From positions 1 through 57,195 of the forward strand of contig RPFO01002104.1 in NCBI GenBank assembly GCA_009746045.1: a stretch of 57,195 nt of DNA. Reading direction: 5' to 3'. The position numbers and the translations under genes are program-made. This stretch comes from Mesostigma viride (Eukaryota > Streptophyta > Mesostigmatophyceae > Mesostigmatales > Mesostigmataceae). The notes below the pieces were generated by a model that searched no databases, had not been told where the DNA came from, and saw only the letters and a program-made list of their open reading frames with translations. The first letter of the stretch is position 1. Every line of letters begins with the position of its first letter. Shown in pieces: positions 20,901-34,353 of this stretch.

Positions 20901-21417
20901 ACAAGGCCCACCTAAGCCCACGATCCTTCTCAGATGTTCCCAAGTCGCCAAAAGCCTTCTTGATGTTATCCCGAAGAGATTCCGCCCAATTTTCAGGAAG
21001 CCCGCCGTCACAGTTCTTCCTCTTCTTAATGCCGTTGCTCTCCGCCACCATGGCATTTAGTCTTGAAGCTGCGCAAGACAGAACCTCCGCGCTCATCTCT
21101 GGCGTCCTGTGGTTGTTTGCTTTCACGCGTTCCGCCATGATAGGAAAGATGTCATTGGCAATTTTGTACCCCTTGTTCTCGATGTACTTGTCGCTCCAGA
21201 GACCGCGAAGTGCAGGCTCCCGGTCGTCATTGGACAAGGGACGCGAACCGTCGGAAACGGCCCCCCGCCCCGATCGCGCCATCAGACTTTGGTCAGACGG
21301 CAGCTGATTTTTTTCGCCTCTTAATCCCGCGGCACCGAAAGCCCTGAGGATGAGTAATGATAAATAATCACCATTAAAGACACGACGAAAACGATGGGCA
21401 TCAAACAAGAACGACAA
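17933..21417 (-). CDS. DDE-transposase-like protein, spliced gene with motif-bearing introns
   Basis: Hand model, minus strand: 21282 (or 21417) to 19785, intron 19784-19632, exon 19631-18828, intron 18827-18665, exon 18664-17933. Both introns are GT-AG and phase 0; the protein is about 1000 aa. The N-terminal third has a KIYEVFxxxHPELKPP block. Then come VGYTTFCKHMP and Cys clusters, then an RNase H-like core: Asp in CHTDYAENYQ (19371-19373), Asp in GWSDNCSMQFKSRN (19113-19115) and Glu/Asp in HGKGEVDGAGGTVK (18984-18992). The spacing is about 86 and 41 residues, which suits a DDE/D catalytic triad. The C-terminal part has CYCGGACAEERWWDC and a YLCMDAGFEHT block. This pattern recalls uncharacterised proteins common in invertebrate genomes; I cannot name the family. 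One frame break falls at a 12-base C run (20486-20497). It would be the mobilising enzyme of element A. Confidence 0.68.
18665..18827 (-). other. Intron of the transposase-like gene with one GC-rich motif
   Basis: 163 bp. The donor GTAATTAAG follows PEF-PE codons and the acceptor is GCGCAG; phase 0. The motif (minus strand GTTACGCCGGCCGTCGTTTC) sits at 18774-18794, about 33 bp after the donor. The upstream frame reads through the intron start, so splicing is inferred from the sites and from the continuation at 18664. Confidence 0.7.
19632..19784 (-). other. In-frame intron with two tandem motif copies
   Basis: 153 bp, a multiple of three without stops, so it could be retained. Donor GTAATTTTTAG after GGGCCAGAG, acceptor TTTCTACAG. 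Two copies of a 72-bp unit each carry the motif variant GTTGCGCCCCAAGGCGTTTC (19674-19694 and 19746-19766). The duplicated unit includes the last exon bases and the donor itself. Confidence 0.72.
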
Positions 21418-21425
21418 GCGTCATT

Positions 21426-21981
21426 AATAACGCCGGCCGGCGCAACTGGATACATGTAAACCATACAAAAGTGATTTTATGAAACACATACAGTTTGTCA
21501 TTAATAACGACGGCCGGCGTAACTCGGGCGCAATTAAAAACCATTAAGAAGCAACTCAGGATATGCAGGCAGAAATCCTTCAGGTGTAAAAAAGATGTAC
21601 AAACACACTTTTGGTAATGGGGCCTGATTGCGCAACTGCAAGATACCATTGGAAACGCCGGCCGGCGCAACTGGATGCATGTACATAAACCATACAAAAG
21701 TGATTTGCACAAAACCCCTACAATTTGTCATGAGTAACGACGGCCGGCGTAACTCGGTTGCATTTGAAAACCACAAAGAAGCAACTCAGGTAGTGAAGGC
21801 GGAAATCCCAGAGGTGATAAAATGTTTACCAACACAAAATGTTGATAAGCGTGCAAGCTTTTGCAAGTGCGCGCAAGATACCATTGGAAACGCCGGCCGG
21901 CGCAACTGGAACACCAAAACAAAAAACTTGATTTGCACGAAACCCATTCAGTTCGTCATGGATAACGACGGCCGGCGCAAC
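21426..21981 (-). repeat. Array of six GC-rich motifs upstream of the transposase-like gene
   Basis: Motifs end-aligned at 21426-21446, 21503-21523, 21651-21671, 21733-21753, 21886-21906 and 21961-21981. All are in the sense of the minus-strand gene. Two sub-types alternate (core ACGCCGGCCGGCGC and core ACGACGGCCGGCGT/C) in a roughly 230-bp tandem unit, about 2.5 copies. Position suggests a 5' leader, leader introns or promoter region. Confidence 0.8.
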
Positions 21982-22079
21982 TTCATGGCACTCACCACTT
22001 TCACCAAATGCCATGTCGCCATTATATTGAGGAAAGCGAAGTATGCCCACTTGAAGCTGTGGTCTGCAGAACATTGACA

Positions 22080-23020
22080 CAAAATATGCATGGTATTTCA
22101 AGCAATGAATGCTATGTGTCAGGCATCAATGTCTTTATTGTATCCAAATGTGGTTAGGACGGAGGTTTACATTGGTTGCTATTTTAAGACAATGGCGTAT
22201 AACCAAACATTGCACACACTCAAGAGTGTACTTATGCTGAACTGGAAAGGAACATTAAACCCCAATAAGGTAGATATTTTTCTTTTACATTTTAATTTTT
22301 TATATACTACTTTATATAATATTATATTATATTATATTATATTATGCTATATTATGTTATATGAAATAACATTAAAATTAACATAAAATTAAAATTATAT
22401 ATTAATTATAGTATATTATATAATTTATATTATATATTATATTCACGATGCTCTGTGTATTAATGACATATCAGACACACCTACATCACATCGCCTTGAT
22501 GTTTCCGTTGTATGGGTCCGGTCGGGCGTTGGTAGCTGGTCGACAACAATTCTACATTTCCTAAAAAAAAATGCGACCGTGCCTACATTCGAAGGCGCGC
22601 TGTGGCTGACCTGAACTATCGGTGAACACCTCGGCGTCACTTGACCGGCCTAGGTTGACATTTCGGCAGAGTAACGCTGCTTAAAGGATCCTTGCGTAGT
22701 TCGCGCGATTTGGCTCTTTATATATGTTTTTGGAGACGACGAGCAAGCATCCGATTGGTCAGCCAATTCCTGTCCAGTCCTCGGACAGTGTCCAATCCGG
22801 TGCTTGGGATCCAGAAAACGTGCTCGAGCCTGGCCACTCTGTCGCGGGCGCCGCGCTAGTGGCGTCGCGCCCAAACCTGACCAGGCCATAGGAAAGGGCG
22901 GGGGCGAATGCAAGAATTATTGTTATATCCTGACCTGTCCTGGGGAAGGTCCGGGGCGAATGCAAGAATTAATATACCTGCGTATGCAACCAACACGGCC
23001 GATCCACATACATAATCCGA
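22080..23020. other. No gene recognised; AT-rich and mixed DNA
   Basis: 22290-22445 is a TATTA-type low-complexity tract. 22443-22990 is unique-looking DNA with a small local duplication of GGCGAATGCAAGAATTA (about 22911 and 22957). No coding evidence. Confidence 0.5.
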
Positions 23021-24287
23021 CTGAGCTGGACGGTACGGACCAAATTTCGGTGCAAATTGAGGCCCAAAAGCTATGTCGGCATGGTGCGCGCACCCCTTGC
23101 GGTAGGGGCCATGGCGACTGCCTTTAGACGAAACGTGACAAATCTGGCACGCGGAAAGCAGAAATGCTCGATTGTTGGAGAAAATTAGTTACTGATTCTA
23201 ATTTATGGCGGGATGGTTGCGATCTATAATGTCGCGGGCTTTTTTTCTTTGCCATCGGCAGGGGGGGTCCGGCCTGAATTTCTGTCGGGATGAATAAAGT
23301 ATATTGGATGCCTGCCGGGTTGATTGTCGATTGTTGCCAGTTTTGATGGTCGTAAGGAAAGCTAGTTTAATGATGTTTCTAAAGCCGTAAAAATTCCCGC
23401 TGCTATCTTTACCTTTCCCGTCATTTTGCGGTAAGATAACATTAGCCCTGCGCGATGCGTACTGCCCAACCACTCCATGAAAGGGTGGACTTTCTTGTGC
23501 GCCTGGGCACGAATAAATGCCCGTTATGGTACGTTCTTGTGTTAAACGTCTTAAGCTTGCGTTTTCCTGCTTTCTTACCTCGTTGAGCGTAAGCTTTTTG
23601 CCTTCTTTCCGGCCAGATGCAGCCAGAAAGTTGCGGGTCCTGGCGCTGCATCGCTGGATTCCTGGGTGTCTTTTAGCTAGTTAATCGTCTGTGACGTGGC
23701 TGGCTTTCTGCAGCGCGTGGCCCGCAACCTGTCGGGAAGGTGTAATGCTTTTATTTCCATGCTTCTCTGAAATTTCTTTTGCTTTATAGACAGTTGTGTT
23801 CGAGGAAATTCACGCGGTCTTCCTAAGCAGCGGCATCATTTTCCCCAGACACTGACGAGCTGGCACCTGTCTCCTAAAGAGAGCGGCTCGTGCTTGTTAG
23901 AAAGGAGGCAGTGTGCATTTTGCGGGACACAATGCTTTGGTGGCACATGCGTCAGGTAGGCTGTTCCAATGGTCTCTTCACCTTTCCCACTGAGTAAATG
24001 TTAGCATTTGTCATGCTAACCAGAGCAGCTAGCCACAGGTTGGCTGGATAAAAAGTCAGCTTATTTTCTCTTTATATACTGCGTGTGTGGTCCTCCACGT
24101 GTCCGGCTTGTTGGGCATTTTGGAAGAGGGTTTATAATGTGTTGTTGGGTGGAACAACTTGGTTGTTGGCACAAAATCACACATTATTAGCCTGAGATAG
24201 GCATGACATATGCTGCTCAGGCGTGTCGTCCTACCAGCCTTGTTGTTAAGGGTAGACTCACAAGGCTGGCTGTGCCGATGGAGGGGT

Positions 24288-25070
24288 GGGGCGTGCTAGC
24301 CCCCCCCACACCCACGCATGCATGCTAGCCCACCCCCACACCCACGCATGCATGCTAGCCCCGGCCCCGGCCCCCCCACACCCACGCATGCATGCTAGCC
24401 CCCCCCACACCCACGCATGCATGCTAGCCCACACTCACACCCACGCATGCATGCTAGCCCACCCCCACACCCACGCATGCATGCTAGCCCCCCCACACAC
24501 CCACGCATGCATGCCAGCCCCCCCACACACCCACGCATGCATGACCGCCCCCCCCACACCCACGCATGCATGCTAGCCCACCCCCACACCCACGCATGCA
24601 TGCTAGCCCCCCCACACACCCACGCATGGATGCCAGCCCCCACACACACCCACGCATGCATGACAGCCCCCCCACACACCCACGCATGCATGCTAGCCCC
24701 CCACACACACCCACGCATGCATGCCAGCCCCCATACACACCCACGCATGCATGCCAGCCCCCCCCCACACTTACGCATGCATGCTAGCCCCCCACACACA
24801 CCCACGCATGCATGCCAGCCCCCCCCACACCCACGCATGCATGCCAGCCCCCCCCACACTTACGCATGCATGCTAGCCCCCCACACACACCCACGCATGC
24901 ATGCCAGCCCCCCCCACACCCACGCATGCAGGCTAGCCCAACCCCACACCCACGCATGCATGCCAGCCCACCCCCACACCCACACGTGCATGCCAGCCCA
25001 CCCCCACACCCACGCATGCATGCCAGCCCACCCCCACACCCACGCGTGCATGCCAGCCCACCCCTAGCTT
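24288..25070 (+). repeat. 30-bp minisatellite, about 26 copies
   Basis: Unit close to CCCCACACCCACGCATGCAT followed by GCTAGCC or GCCAGCC. Units vary in C-run length and in a CACACA/CACTTA variant. Long frames through it (Pro-His-Thr-His-Ala-Cys-Met repeats) are by-products. Confidence 0.95.
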
Positions 25071-25079
25071 GAGCGTGCT

Positions 25080-25330
25080 TGTAAAGTTTTTGCATGGTTT
25101 ATTAAAATGAGTGGAATATGTATTTATTGCATTAAATGTTAATTTTATTGATCATGAATGAAAATGGTCAACATTGCCGAAGTGCCCCTAAATTGCTCAA
25201 TATTGTGTGCTCAAGAATTCAATGAGGATTGTCATCATGGAAACCCGCACAAATTCACGATTCCGGGCATGCATGTGAAAGTATCAAGAACAATTTTCAA
25301 TTAAGAATGGTATCTCATTGTTCCATGAAT
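25080..25330 (+). repeat. Segment homologous to the right end of element A (left copy)
   Basis: Aligns with the reverse complement of 55990-56215: GTGGAATATG, TCATGAATGAA, AAGTGCCCCTAAAT, GGCATGCATGTGAAAGT and AATGGTATCTCATT are shared in order. The inverted partner is at 38066-38320. It links element B's core to element A's ends. Confidence 0.8.
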
Positions 25331-28300
25331 CAATATGACTCCATGTACGTAGACAAGCCATGATGACCCCATGGGAGCCTGAATCCTCATCATTAAATAC
25401 ATAAATGCCACCCATGTACGTAGACGGGCCATGATGACACCAATGGAGCCTGAATCCTCATCATTAATTACATAAATGCCAACCATGTACATACACGGGC
25501 AATGATGACACCATGGGAGCCTGAATCCTCATCATTAATTACATAAATGCCAACCATGTACGTAGGCCAGCCATGATGACACTGTGGGAGCCTGAATCCT
25601 CATCATTAATTTCATACATGCCAACAACACGTAGACGGGCCATAATGACACCACGGGAGCCTGAATCCTGATCATTTTTTTTTCTTTGACATCCATGTAC
25701 GTAGGCCAGCCATGATGACACCATGGGAGCCTGAATCCTCATCATTTTTTTTCTGAGACATCCATGTACGTAGGCCAGCCATGATGACACCATGGGAGCC
25801 TGAATCCTCATCATTTTTTTTCTGAGACATCCATGTACGTAGGCCAGCCATGATGACACCATGGGAGCCTGAATCCTCATCATTAAATACATACATGCCA
25901 TCCATGTACGTAGACAGGCCATGACATCTGACACCATGGGAGCCTGAATCCTCATCATTTACTATTCCTTGACATCCATGTACGTAGACGGGCCATGATG
26001 ACACCATGGGAGCCTGAATCCTCTTCATTTTTTTTTCTTTGACATCCATGTACATACGTAGGCCAGCCATGATGACACCAATGGAGCCTGAATCCTCATC
26101 ATTAATTACATACATAAATGCCATGATCATCAATGACCCCATGGGAGCCTGAATCCTCATCATTAAATACATAAATGCCACGGTCCATGTACGTAGACGG
26201 GCCATGATGACACCAATGGAGCCTGAATCCTCATCATTAATTACATAAATGCCAACCATGTACATACACGGGCAATGATGACACCATGGGAGCCTGAATC
26301 CTCATCATTAATTACATAAATGCCAACCATGTACGTAGGCCAGCCATGATGACACTATGGGAGCCTGAATCCTCATCATTCATTTCATACATGCCAACAA
26401 CACGTAGACGGGCCATAATGACACCACGGGAGCCTGAATCCTCATCATTTTTTTTTCTTTGACATCCATGTACGTAGGCCAGCCATGATGACACCATGGG
26501 AGCCTGAATCCTCATCATTTTTTCTGCCATCCATGTACGTAGGCCAGCCATGATGACACCATGGGAGCCTGAATCCTCATCATTAAATACATACATGCCA
26601 CATGTACGTAGACAGCCATGATGACACCATGGGAGCCTGAATCCTCATCATTTATATTTTGACATCCATGTACGTAGGCAGCCATGATGACACCATGGGA
26701 GCCTGAATCCTCATCATTTTTTTTTCTTTGACATCCATGTACGTAGGCCAGCCATGATGACACCATGGAGCCTGAATCCTCATCATTAATTACATACATG
26801 CCATCCATGTACGTAGACAGCCATGATGACACCATGGGAGCCTGAATCCTCATCATTAATTACCATGCCATCCATGTACGTAGACGGCCATGATGACACC
26901 ATGGGAGCCTGAATCCTCATCATTTTTTCTTGACATCCATGTACGTAGGCCAGCCATGATGACACCATGGAGCCTGAATCCTCATCATTAATTACATAAA
27001 TGCCAACCATGTACGTAGACAGCCATGATGACACCATGGAGCCTGAATCCTCATCATTAATTACATAAATGCCAACCATGTACGTACACGGGCCATGATG
27101 ACACCATGGGAGCCTGAATCCTCATCATTTTTTCTTGACATCCATGTACGTAGGCCAGCCATGATGACACCATGGAGCCTGAATCCTCATCATTAATTAC
27201 ATAATGCCATCCATGTACGTAGACAAGCCATGATGACACCATGGGAGCCTGAATCCTCATCATTAATTACATAATGCCATCCATGTACGTAGACAGCCAT
27301 GATGACACCATGGGAGCCTGAATCCTCATCATTAATTACATACATGCCATCCATGTACGTAGACAGCCATGATGACACCATGGGAGCCTGAATCCTCATC
27401 ATTTACTATTCCTTGACATCCATGTACGTAGGCCAGCCATGATGACACCATGGGAGCCTGAATCCTCTCATTAATTACATAAATGCCAACCATGTACGTA
27501 GACAAGCCATGATGACACCATGGGAGCCTGAATCCTCATCATTAATTTATACATCCAACGTAGACGGGCCATGATGACACCATGGGAGCCTGAATCCTCA
27601 TCATTATTACTTGACATCCATGTACGTAGGCCAGCCATGATGACACCATGGGAGCCTGAATCCTCATCATTTTTTTCTACATCCATGTACGTAGGCCAGC
27701 CATGATGACACCATGGGAGCCTGAATCCTCATCATTAATACATAATGCCATCCATGTACGTAGACAGCCATGATGACACCATGGGAGCCTGAATCCTCAT
27801 CATTTACTATTCCTTGACATCCATGTACGTAGACGGGCCATGATGACACCATGGGAGCCTGAATCCTCATCATTTTTCTTTGACATCCATGTACATACGT
27901 AGGCCAGCCATGATGACACCATGGGAGCCTGAATCCTCATCATTAATTACATACATGCCAACCATGTACGTAGACAGCCATGATGACACCATGGGAGCCT
28001 GAATCCTCATCATTTACTATTTTGACATCCATGTACGTAGACGGGCCATGATGACACCATGGGAGCCTGAATCCTCATCATTTTTTTCTTTGACATCCAT
28101 GTACGTAGGCCAGCCATGATGACACCATGGGAGCCTGAATCCTCATCATTAATTACATACATAAATGCCAACCATGTACGTACACGGGCCATGATGACAC
28201 CATGGGAGCCTGAATCCTCATCATTAATTACATAAATGCCAACCATGTACGTACACGGGCCATGATGACACCATGGGAGCCTGAATCCTCATCATTTTTT

Positions 28301-31300
28301 TCTTTGACATCCATGTACATACGTAGGCCAGCCATGATGACACCATGGGAGCCTGAATCCTCCTCATTAATTACATGCCATCCATGTACGTAGACAAGCC
28401 ATGATGACACCATGGGAGCCTGAATCCTCATCATTAATTACATACATGCCATCCATGTACGTAGACAGGCCATGATGACACCATGGGAGCCTGAATCCTC
28501 ATCATTTACTATTCCTTGACATCCATGTACGTAGGCCAGCCATGGATGACACCATGGGAGCCTGAATCCTCCTCATTAATTACATAAATGCCAACCATGT
28601 ACGTAGACAAGCCATGATGACCCCATGGGAGCCTGAATCCTCATCATTAATTACATAAATGCCATCCATGTACGTAGACGGGCCATGATGACACCATGGG
28701 AGCCTGAATCCTCCTCATTAATTACATAAATGCCAACCATGTACGTAGACAGCCATGATGACACCATGGGAGCCTGAATCCTCATCATTTACTATTCTTG
28801 ACATCCATGTACGTAGGCCAGCCATGATGACACCATGGAGCCTGAATCCTCCTCATTAATTACATAAATGCCAACCATGTACGTAGACAGCCATGATGAC
28901 ACCATGGGAGCCTGAATCCTCATCATTTACTATTCCTTGACATCCATGTACGTAGACGGGCCATGATGACACCATGGGAGCCTGAATCCTCATCATTTAC
29001 TATTCCTTGACATCCATGTACGTAGGCCAGCCATGATGACACCAATGGAGCCTGAATCCTCATCATTAATTACATACATAAATGCCATGATCATCAATGA
29101 CCCCATGGGAGCCTGAATCCTCATCATTAAATACATAAATGCCACGGTCCATGTACGTAGACGGGCCATGATGACACCAATGGAGCCTGAATCCTCATCA
29201 TTAATTACATAAATGCCAACCATGTACATACACGGGCAATGATGACACCATGGGAGCCTGAATCCTCATCATTAATTACATAAATGCCAACCATGTACGT
29301 AGGCCAGCCATGATGACACTATGGGAGCCTGAATCCTCATCATTAATTTCATACATGCCAACAACACGTAGACGGGCCATAATGACACCACGGGAGCCTG
29401 AATCCTCATCATTTTTTTTTCTTTGACATCCATGTACGTAGGCCAGCCATGATGACACCATGGGAGCCTGAATCCTCATCATTTTTTTTCTGAGACATCC
29501 ATGTACGTAGGCCAGCCATGATGACACCATGGGAGCCTGAATCCTCATCATTAAATACATACATGCCATCCATGTACGTAGACAGGCCATGATGACACCA
29601 TGGGAGCCTGAATCCTCATCATTTACTATTCCTTGACATCCATGTACGTAGACGGGCCATGATGACACCATGGGAGCCTGAATCCTCATCATTTTTTTTT
29701 CTTTGACATCCATGTACATACGTAGGCCAGCCATGATGACACCAATGGAGCCTGAATTCTCATCATTAATTACATACATGCCATCCATGTACGTAGACAG
29801 GCCATGACATCTGACACCATGGGAGCCTGAATCCTCATCATTTACTATTCCTTGACATCCATGTACGTAGACGGGCCATGATGACACCATGGGAGCCTGA
29901 ATCCTCATCATTTTTTTTTCTTTGACATCCATGTACATACGTAGGCCAGCCATGATGACACCAATGGAGCCTGAATCCTCATCATTAATTACATACATAA
30001 ATGCCAACCATGTACATACACGGGCAATGATGACACCAATGGAGCCTGAATCCTCATCATTAATTACATAAATGCCAACCATGTACATACACGGGCAATG
30101 ATGACACCATGGGAGCCTGAATCCTCATCATTTTTTTTTTCTTTGACATCCATGTACATACGTAGGCCAGCCATGATGACACCAATGGAGCCTGAATCCT
30201 CATCATTAATTACATACATGCCATCCATGTACGTAGACAAGCCATGATGACACCATGGGAGCCTGAATCCTCATCATTAATTACATACATGCCATCCATG
30301 TACGTAGACAGGCCATGATGACACCATGGGAGCCTGAATCCTCATCATTTACTATTCCTTGACATCCATGTACGTAGGCCAGCCATGGAGACACCATGGG
30401 AGCCTGAATCCTCCTCATTAATTACATAAATGCCAACCATGTACGTAGACAAGCCATGATGACCCCATGGGAGCCTGAATCCTCATCATTAATTACATAA
30501 ATGCCATCCATGTACGTAGACGGGCCATGATGACACCATGGGAGCCTGAATCCTCCTCATTAATTACATAAATGCCAACCATGTACGTAGACAAGCCATG
30601 ATGACACCATGGGAGCCTGAATCCTCATCATTTACTATTCCTTGACATCCATGTACGTAGGCCAGCCATGATGACACCAATGGAGCCTGAATCCTCCTCG
30701 TTAATTACATAAATGCCAACCATGTACGTAGACAAGCCATGATGACCCCATGGGAGCCTGAATCCTCATCATTTACTATTCCTTGACATCCATGTACGTA
30801 GACGGGCCATGATGACACCATGGGAGCCTGAATCCTCATCATTTACTATTCCTTGACATCCATGTACGTAGGCCAGCCATGATGACACCAATGGAGCCTG
30901 AATCCTCATCATTAATTACATACATAAATGCCATGATCATCAATGACCCCATGGGAGCCTGAATCCTCATCATTAAATACATAAATGCCACGGTCCATGT
31001 ACGTAGACGGGCCATGATGACACCAATGGAGCCTGAATCCTCATCATTAATTACATAAATGCCAACCATGTACATACACGGGCAATGATGACACCATGGG
31101 AGCCTGAATCCTCATCATTAATTACATAAATGCCAACCATGTACGTAGGCCAGCCATGATGACACTATGGGAGCCTGAATCCTCATCATTAATTTCATAC
31201 ATGCCAACAACACGTAGACGGGCCATAATGACACCACGGGAGCCTGAATCCTCATCATTTTTTTTTCTTTGACATCCATGTACGTAGGCCAGCCATGATG

Positions 31301-34300
31301 ACACCATGGGAGCCTGAATCCTCATCATTTTTTTTCTGAGACATCCATGTACGTAGGCCAGCCATGATGACACCATGGGAGCCTGAATCCTCATCATTAA
31401 ATACATACATGCCATCCATGTACGTAGACAGGCCATGATGACACCATGGGAGCCTGAATCCTCATCATTTACTATTCCTTGACATCCATGTACGTAGACG
31501 GGCCATGATGACACCATGGGAGCCTGAATCCTCATCATTTTTTTTTCTTTGACATCCATGTACATACGTAGGCCAGCCATGATGACACCAATGGAGCCTG
31601 AATTCTCATCATTAATTACATACATGCCATCCATGTACGTAGACAGGCCATGACATCTGACACCATGGGAGCCTGAATCCTCATCATTTACTATTCCTTG
31701 ACATCCATGTACGTAGACGGGCCATGATGACACCATGGGAGCCTGAATCCTCATCATTTTTTTTTCTTTGACATCCATGTACATACGTAGGCCAGCCATG
31801 ATGACACCAATGGAGCCTGAATCCTCATCATTAATTACATACATAAATGCCAACCATGTACATACACGGGCAATGATGACACCAATGGAGCCTGAATCCT
31901 CATCATTAATTACATAAATGCCAACCATGTACATACACGGGCAATGATGACACCATGGGAGCCTGAATCCTCATCATTTTTTTTTTCTTTGACATCCATG
32001 TACATACGTAGGCCAGCCATGATGACACCAATGGAGCCTGAATCCTCATCATTAATTACATACATGCCATCCATGTACGTAGACAAGCCATGATGACACC
32101 ATGGGAGCCTGAATCCTCATCATTAATTACATACATGCCATCCATGTACGTAGACAGGCCATGATGACACCATGGGAGCCTGAATCCTCATCATTTACTA
32201 TTCCTTGACATCCATGTACGTAGGCCAGCCATGGAGACACCATGGGAGCCTGAATCCTCCTCATTAATTACATAAATGCCAACCATGTACGTAGACAAGC
32301 CATGATGACCCCATGGGAGCCTGAATCCTCATCATTAATTACATAAATGCCATCCATGTACGTAGACGGGCCATGATGACACCATGGGAGCCTGAATCCT
32401 CCTCATTAATTACATAAATGCCAACCATGTACGTAGACAAGCCATGATGACACCATGGGAGCCTGAATCCTCATCATTTACTATTCCTTGACATCCATGT
32501 ACGTAGGCCAGCCATGATGACACCAATGGAGCCTGAATCCTCCTCGTTAATTACATAAATGCCAACCATGTACGTAGACAAGCCATGATGACCCCATGGG
32601 AGCCTGAATCCTCATCATTTACTATTCCTTGACATCCATGTACGTAGACGGGCCATGATGACACCATGGGAGCCTGAATCCTCATCATTTACTATTCCTT
32701 GACATCCATGTACGTAGGCCAGCCATGATGACACCAATGGAGCCTGAATCCTCTTCATTTTCTTAATGAGAGGATTCAGGTTACATAAATGCCAACCATG
32801 TAGGTAGACAAGCCATGATGACACCATGGGAGCCTGAATCCTCATCATTAAATACATAAATGCCATCCATGTACGTAGGCCAGCCATGGAGACACCATGG
32901 GAGCCTGAATCCTCCTCATTAATTACATAAATGCCAACCATGTACGTAGACAAGCCATGATGACACCATGGGAGCCTGAATCCTCATCATTTACTATTCC
33001 TTGACATCCATGTACGTAGGCCAGCCATGATGACACCAATGGAGCCTGAATCCTCCTCGTTAATTACATAAATGCCAACCATGTACGTAGACAAGCCATG
33101 ATGACCCCATGGGAGCCTGAATCCTCATCATTTACTATTCCTTGACATCCATGTACGTAGACGGGCCATGATGACACCATGGGAGCCTGAATCCTCTTCA
33201 TTAATTACATAAATGCCAACCATGTACGTAGACGGGCCATGATGACACCATGGGAGCCTGAATCCTCATCATTTTTTTTATGAAACATCCATGTACGTAG
33301 GCCAGCCATGATGACACCATGGGAGCCTGAATCCTCATCATTTTTTTTTCTTTGACATCCATGTACGTAGACGGGCCATGATGACACCATGGGAGCCTGA
33401 ATCCTCATCATTAATTACATACATGCCATCCATGTACGTACACGGGCCATGATGACACCATGGGAGCCTGAATCCTCATCATTTACTATTCCTTGACATC
33501 CATGTACGTAGGCCAGCCATGGAGACACCATGGGAGCCTGAATCCTCCTCGTTAATTACATAAATGCCAACCATGTACGTAGACAAGCCATGATGACCCC
33601 ATGGGAGCCTGAATCCTCATCATTAATTACATAAATGCCATTCATGTACGTAGGCCAGCCATGGAGACACCATGGGAGCCTGAATCCTCATCATTAATTA
33701 CATACATGCCAACAATGTAGGTAGACAAGCCATGATGACACCATGGGAGCCTGAATCCTCATCATTTATTTTATGAGACATCCATGTACGTAGGCCAGCC
33801 ATGATGACACCATGGGAGCCTGAATCCTCATCATTTCTTTTTCTTTGACATCCATGTACGTAGGCCAGCCATGATGACACCATGGGAGCCTGAATCCTCC
33901 TCATTAATTACATACATGCCATCCATGTACGTACACGGGCCATGATGACACCATGGGAGCCTGAATCCTCCTCATTTACTATTCCTTGACATCCATGTAC
34001 GTAGGCCAGCCATGGAGACACCATGGGAGCCTGAATCCTCATCATTAATTACATAAATGCCAACCATGTACGTAGACAAGCCATGATGACACCATGGGAG
34101 CCTGAATCCTCCTCATTAATTACATAAATGCCAACCATGTACGTAGACAAGCCATGATGACACCATGGGAGCCTGAATCCTCATCATTAATTACATACAT
34201 GCCATCCATGTACGTAGACAGGCCATGATGACACCATGGGAGCCTGAATCCTCATCATTTACTATTCCTTGACATCCATGTACGTAGGCCAGCCATGGAG

Positions 34301-34353
34301 ACACCATGGGAGCCTGAATCCTCATCATTAAATACATAAATGCCATCCATGTA
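25331..34353 (+). repeat. 71-bp satellite, main array, about 125 copies
   Basis: Unit CATGATGACACCATGGGAGC followed by CTGAATCCTCATCATTAATT, ACATAAATGCCAACCATG and TACGTAGACGGGC. Sub-variants replace the middle by a T-run plus CTTTGACATC or by TACTATTCCTTGACATC. A 1846-bp higher-order block repeats once (about 28,930-30,775 and 30,776-32,740). Units between 26.6 and 28.9 kb show extra one-base deletions. Frames reading MVGIYVINDEDSGS are satellite shadows. Confidence 0.95.

Larger units (their letters stand above)
23079..25500 (+). repeat. Left inverted arm of element B
   Basis: Pairs with 37887-40320. The outer 700 bp belong to the repeat family also seen at 15160-15720. No gene in the arm. 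Confidence 0.85.

Noticed and set aside
24286-25095. Frames of HTHACM or CMRGC repeats
   Set aside because: Minisatellite translation on both strands, mirrored at 38303-39201.
25331-34353. CRISPR array
   Set aside because: Repeat units are contiguous with no unique spacers, and the context is eukaryotic with no cas genes.
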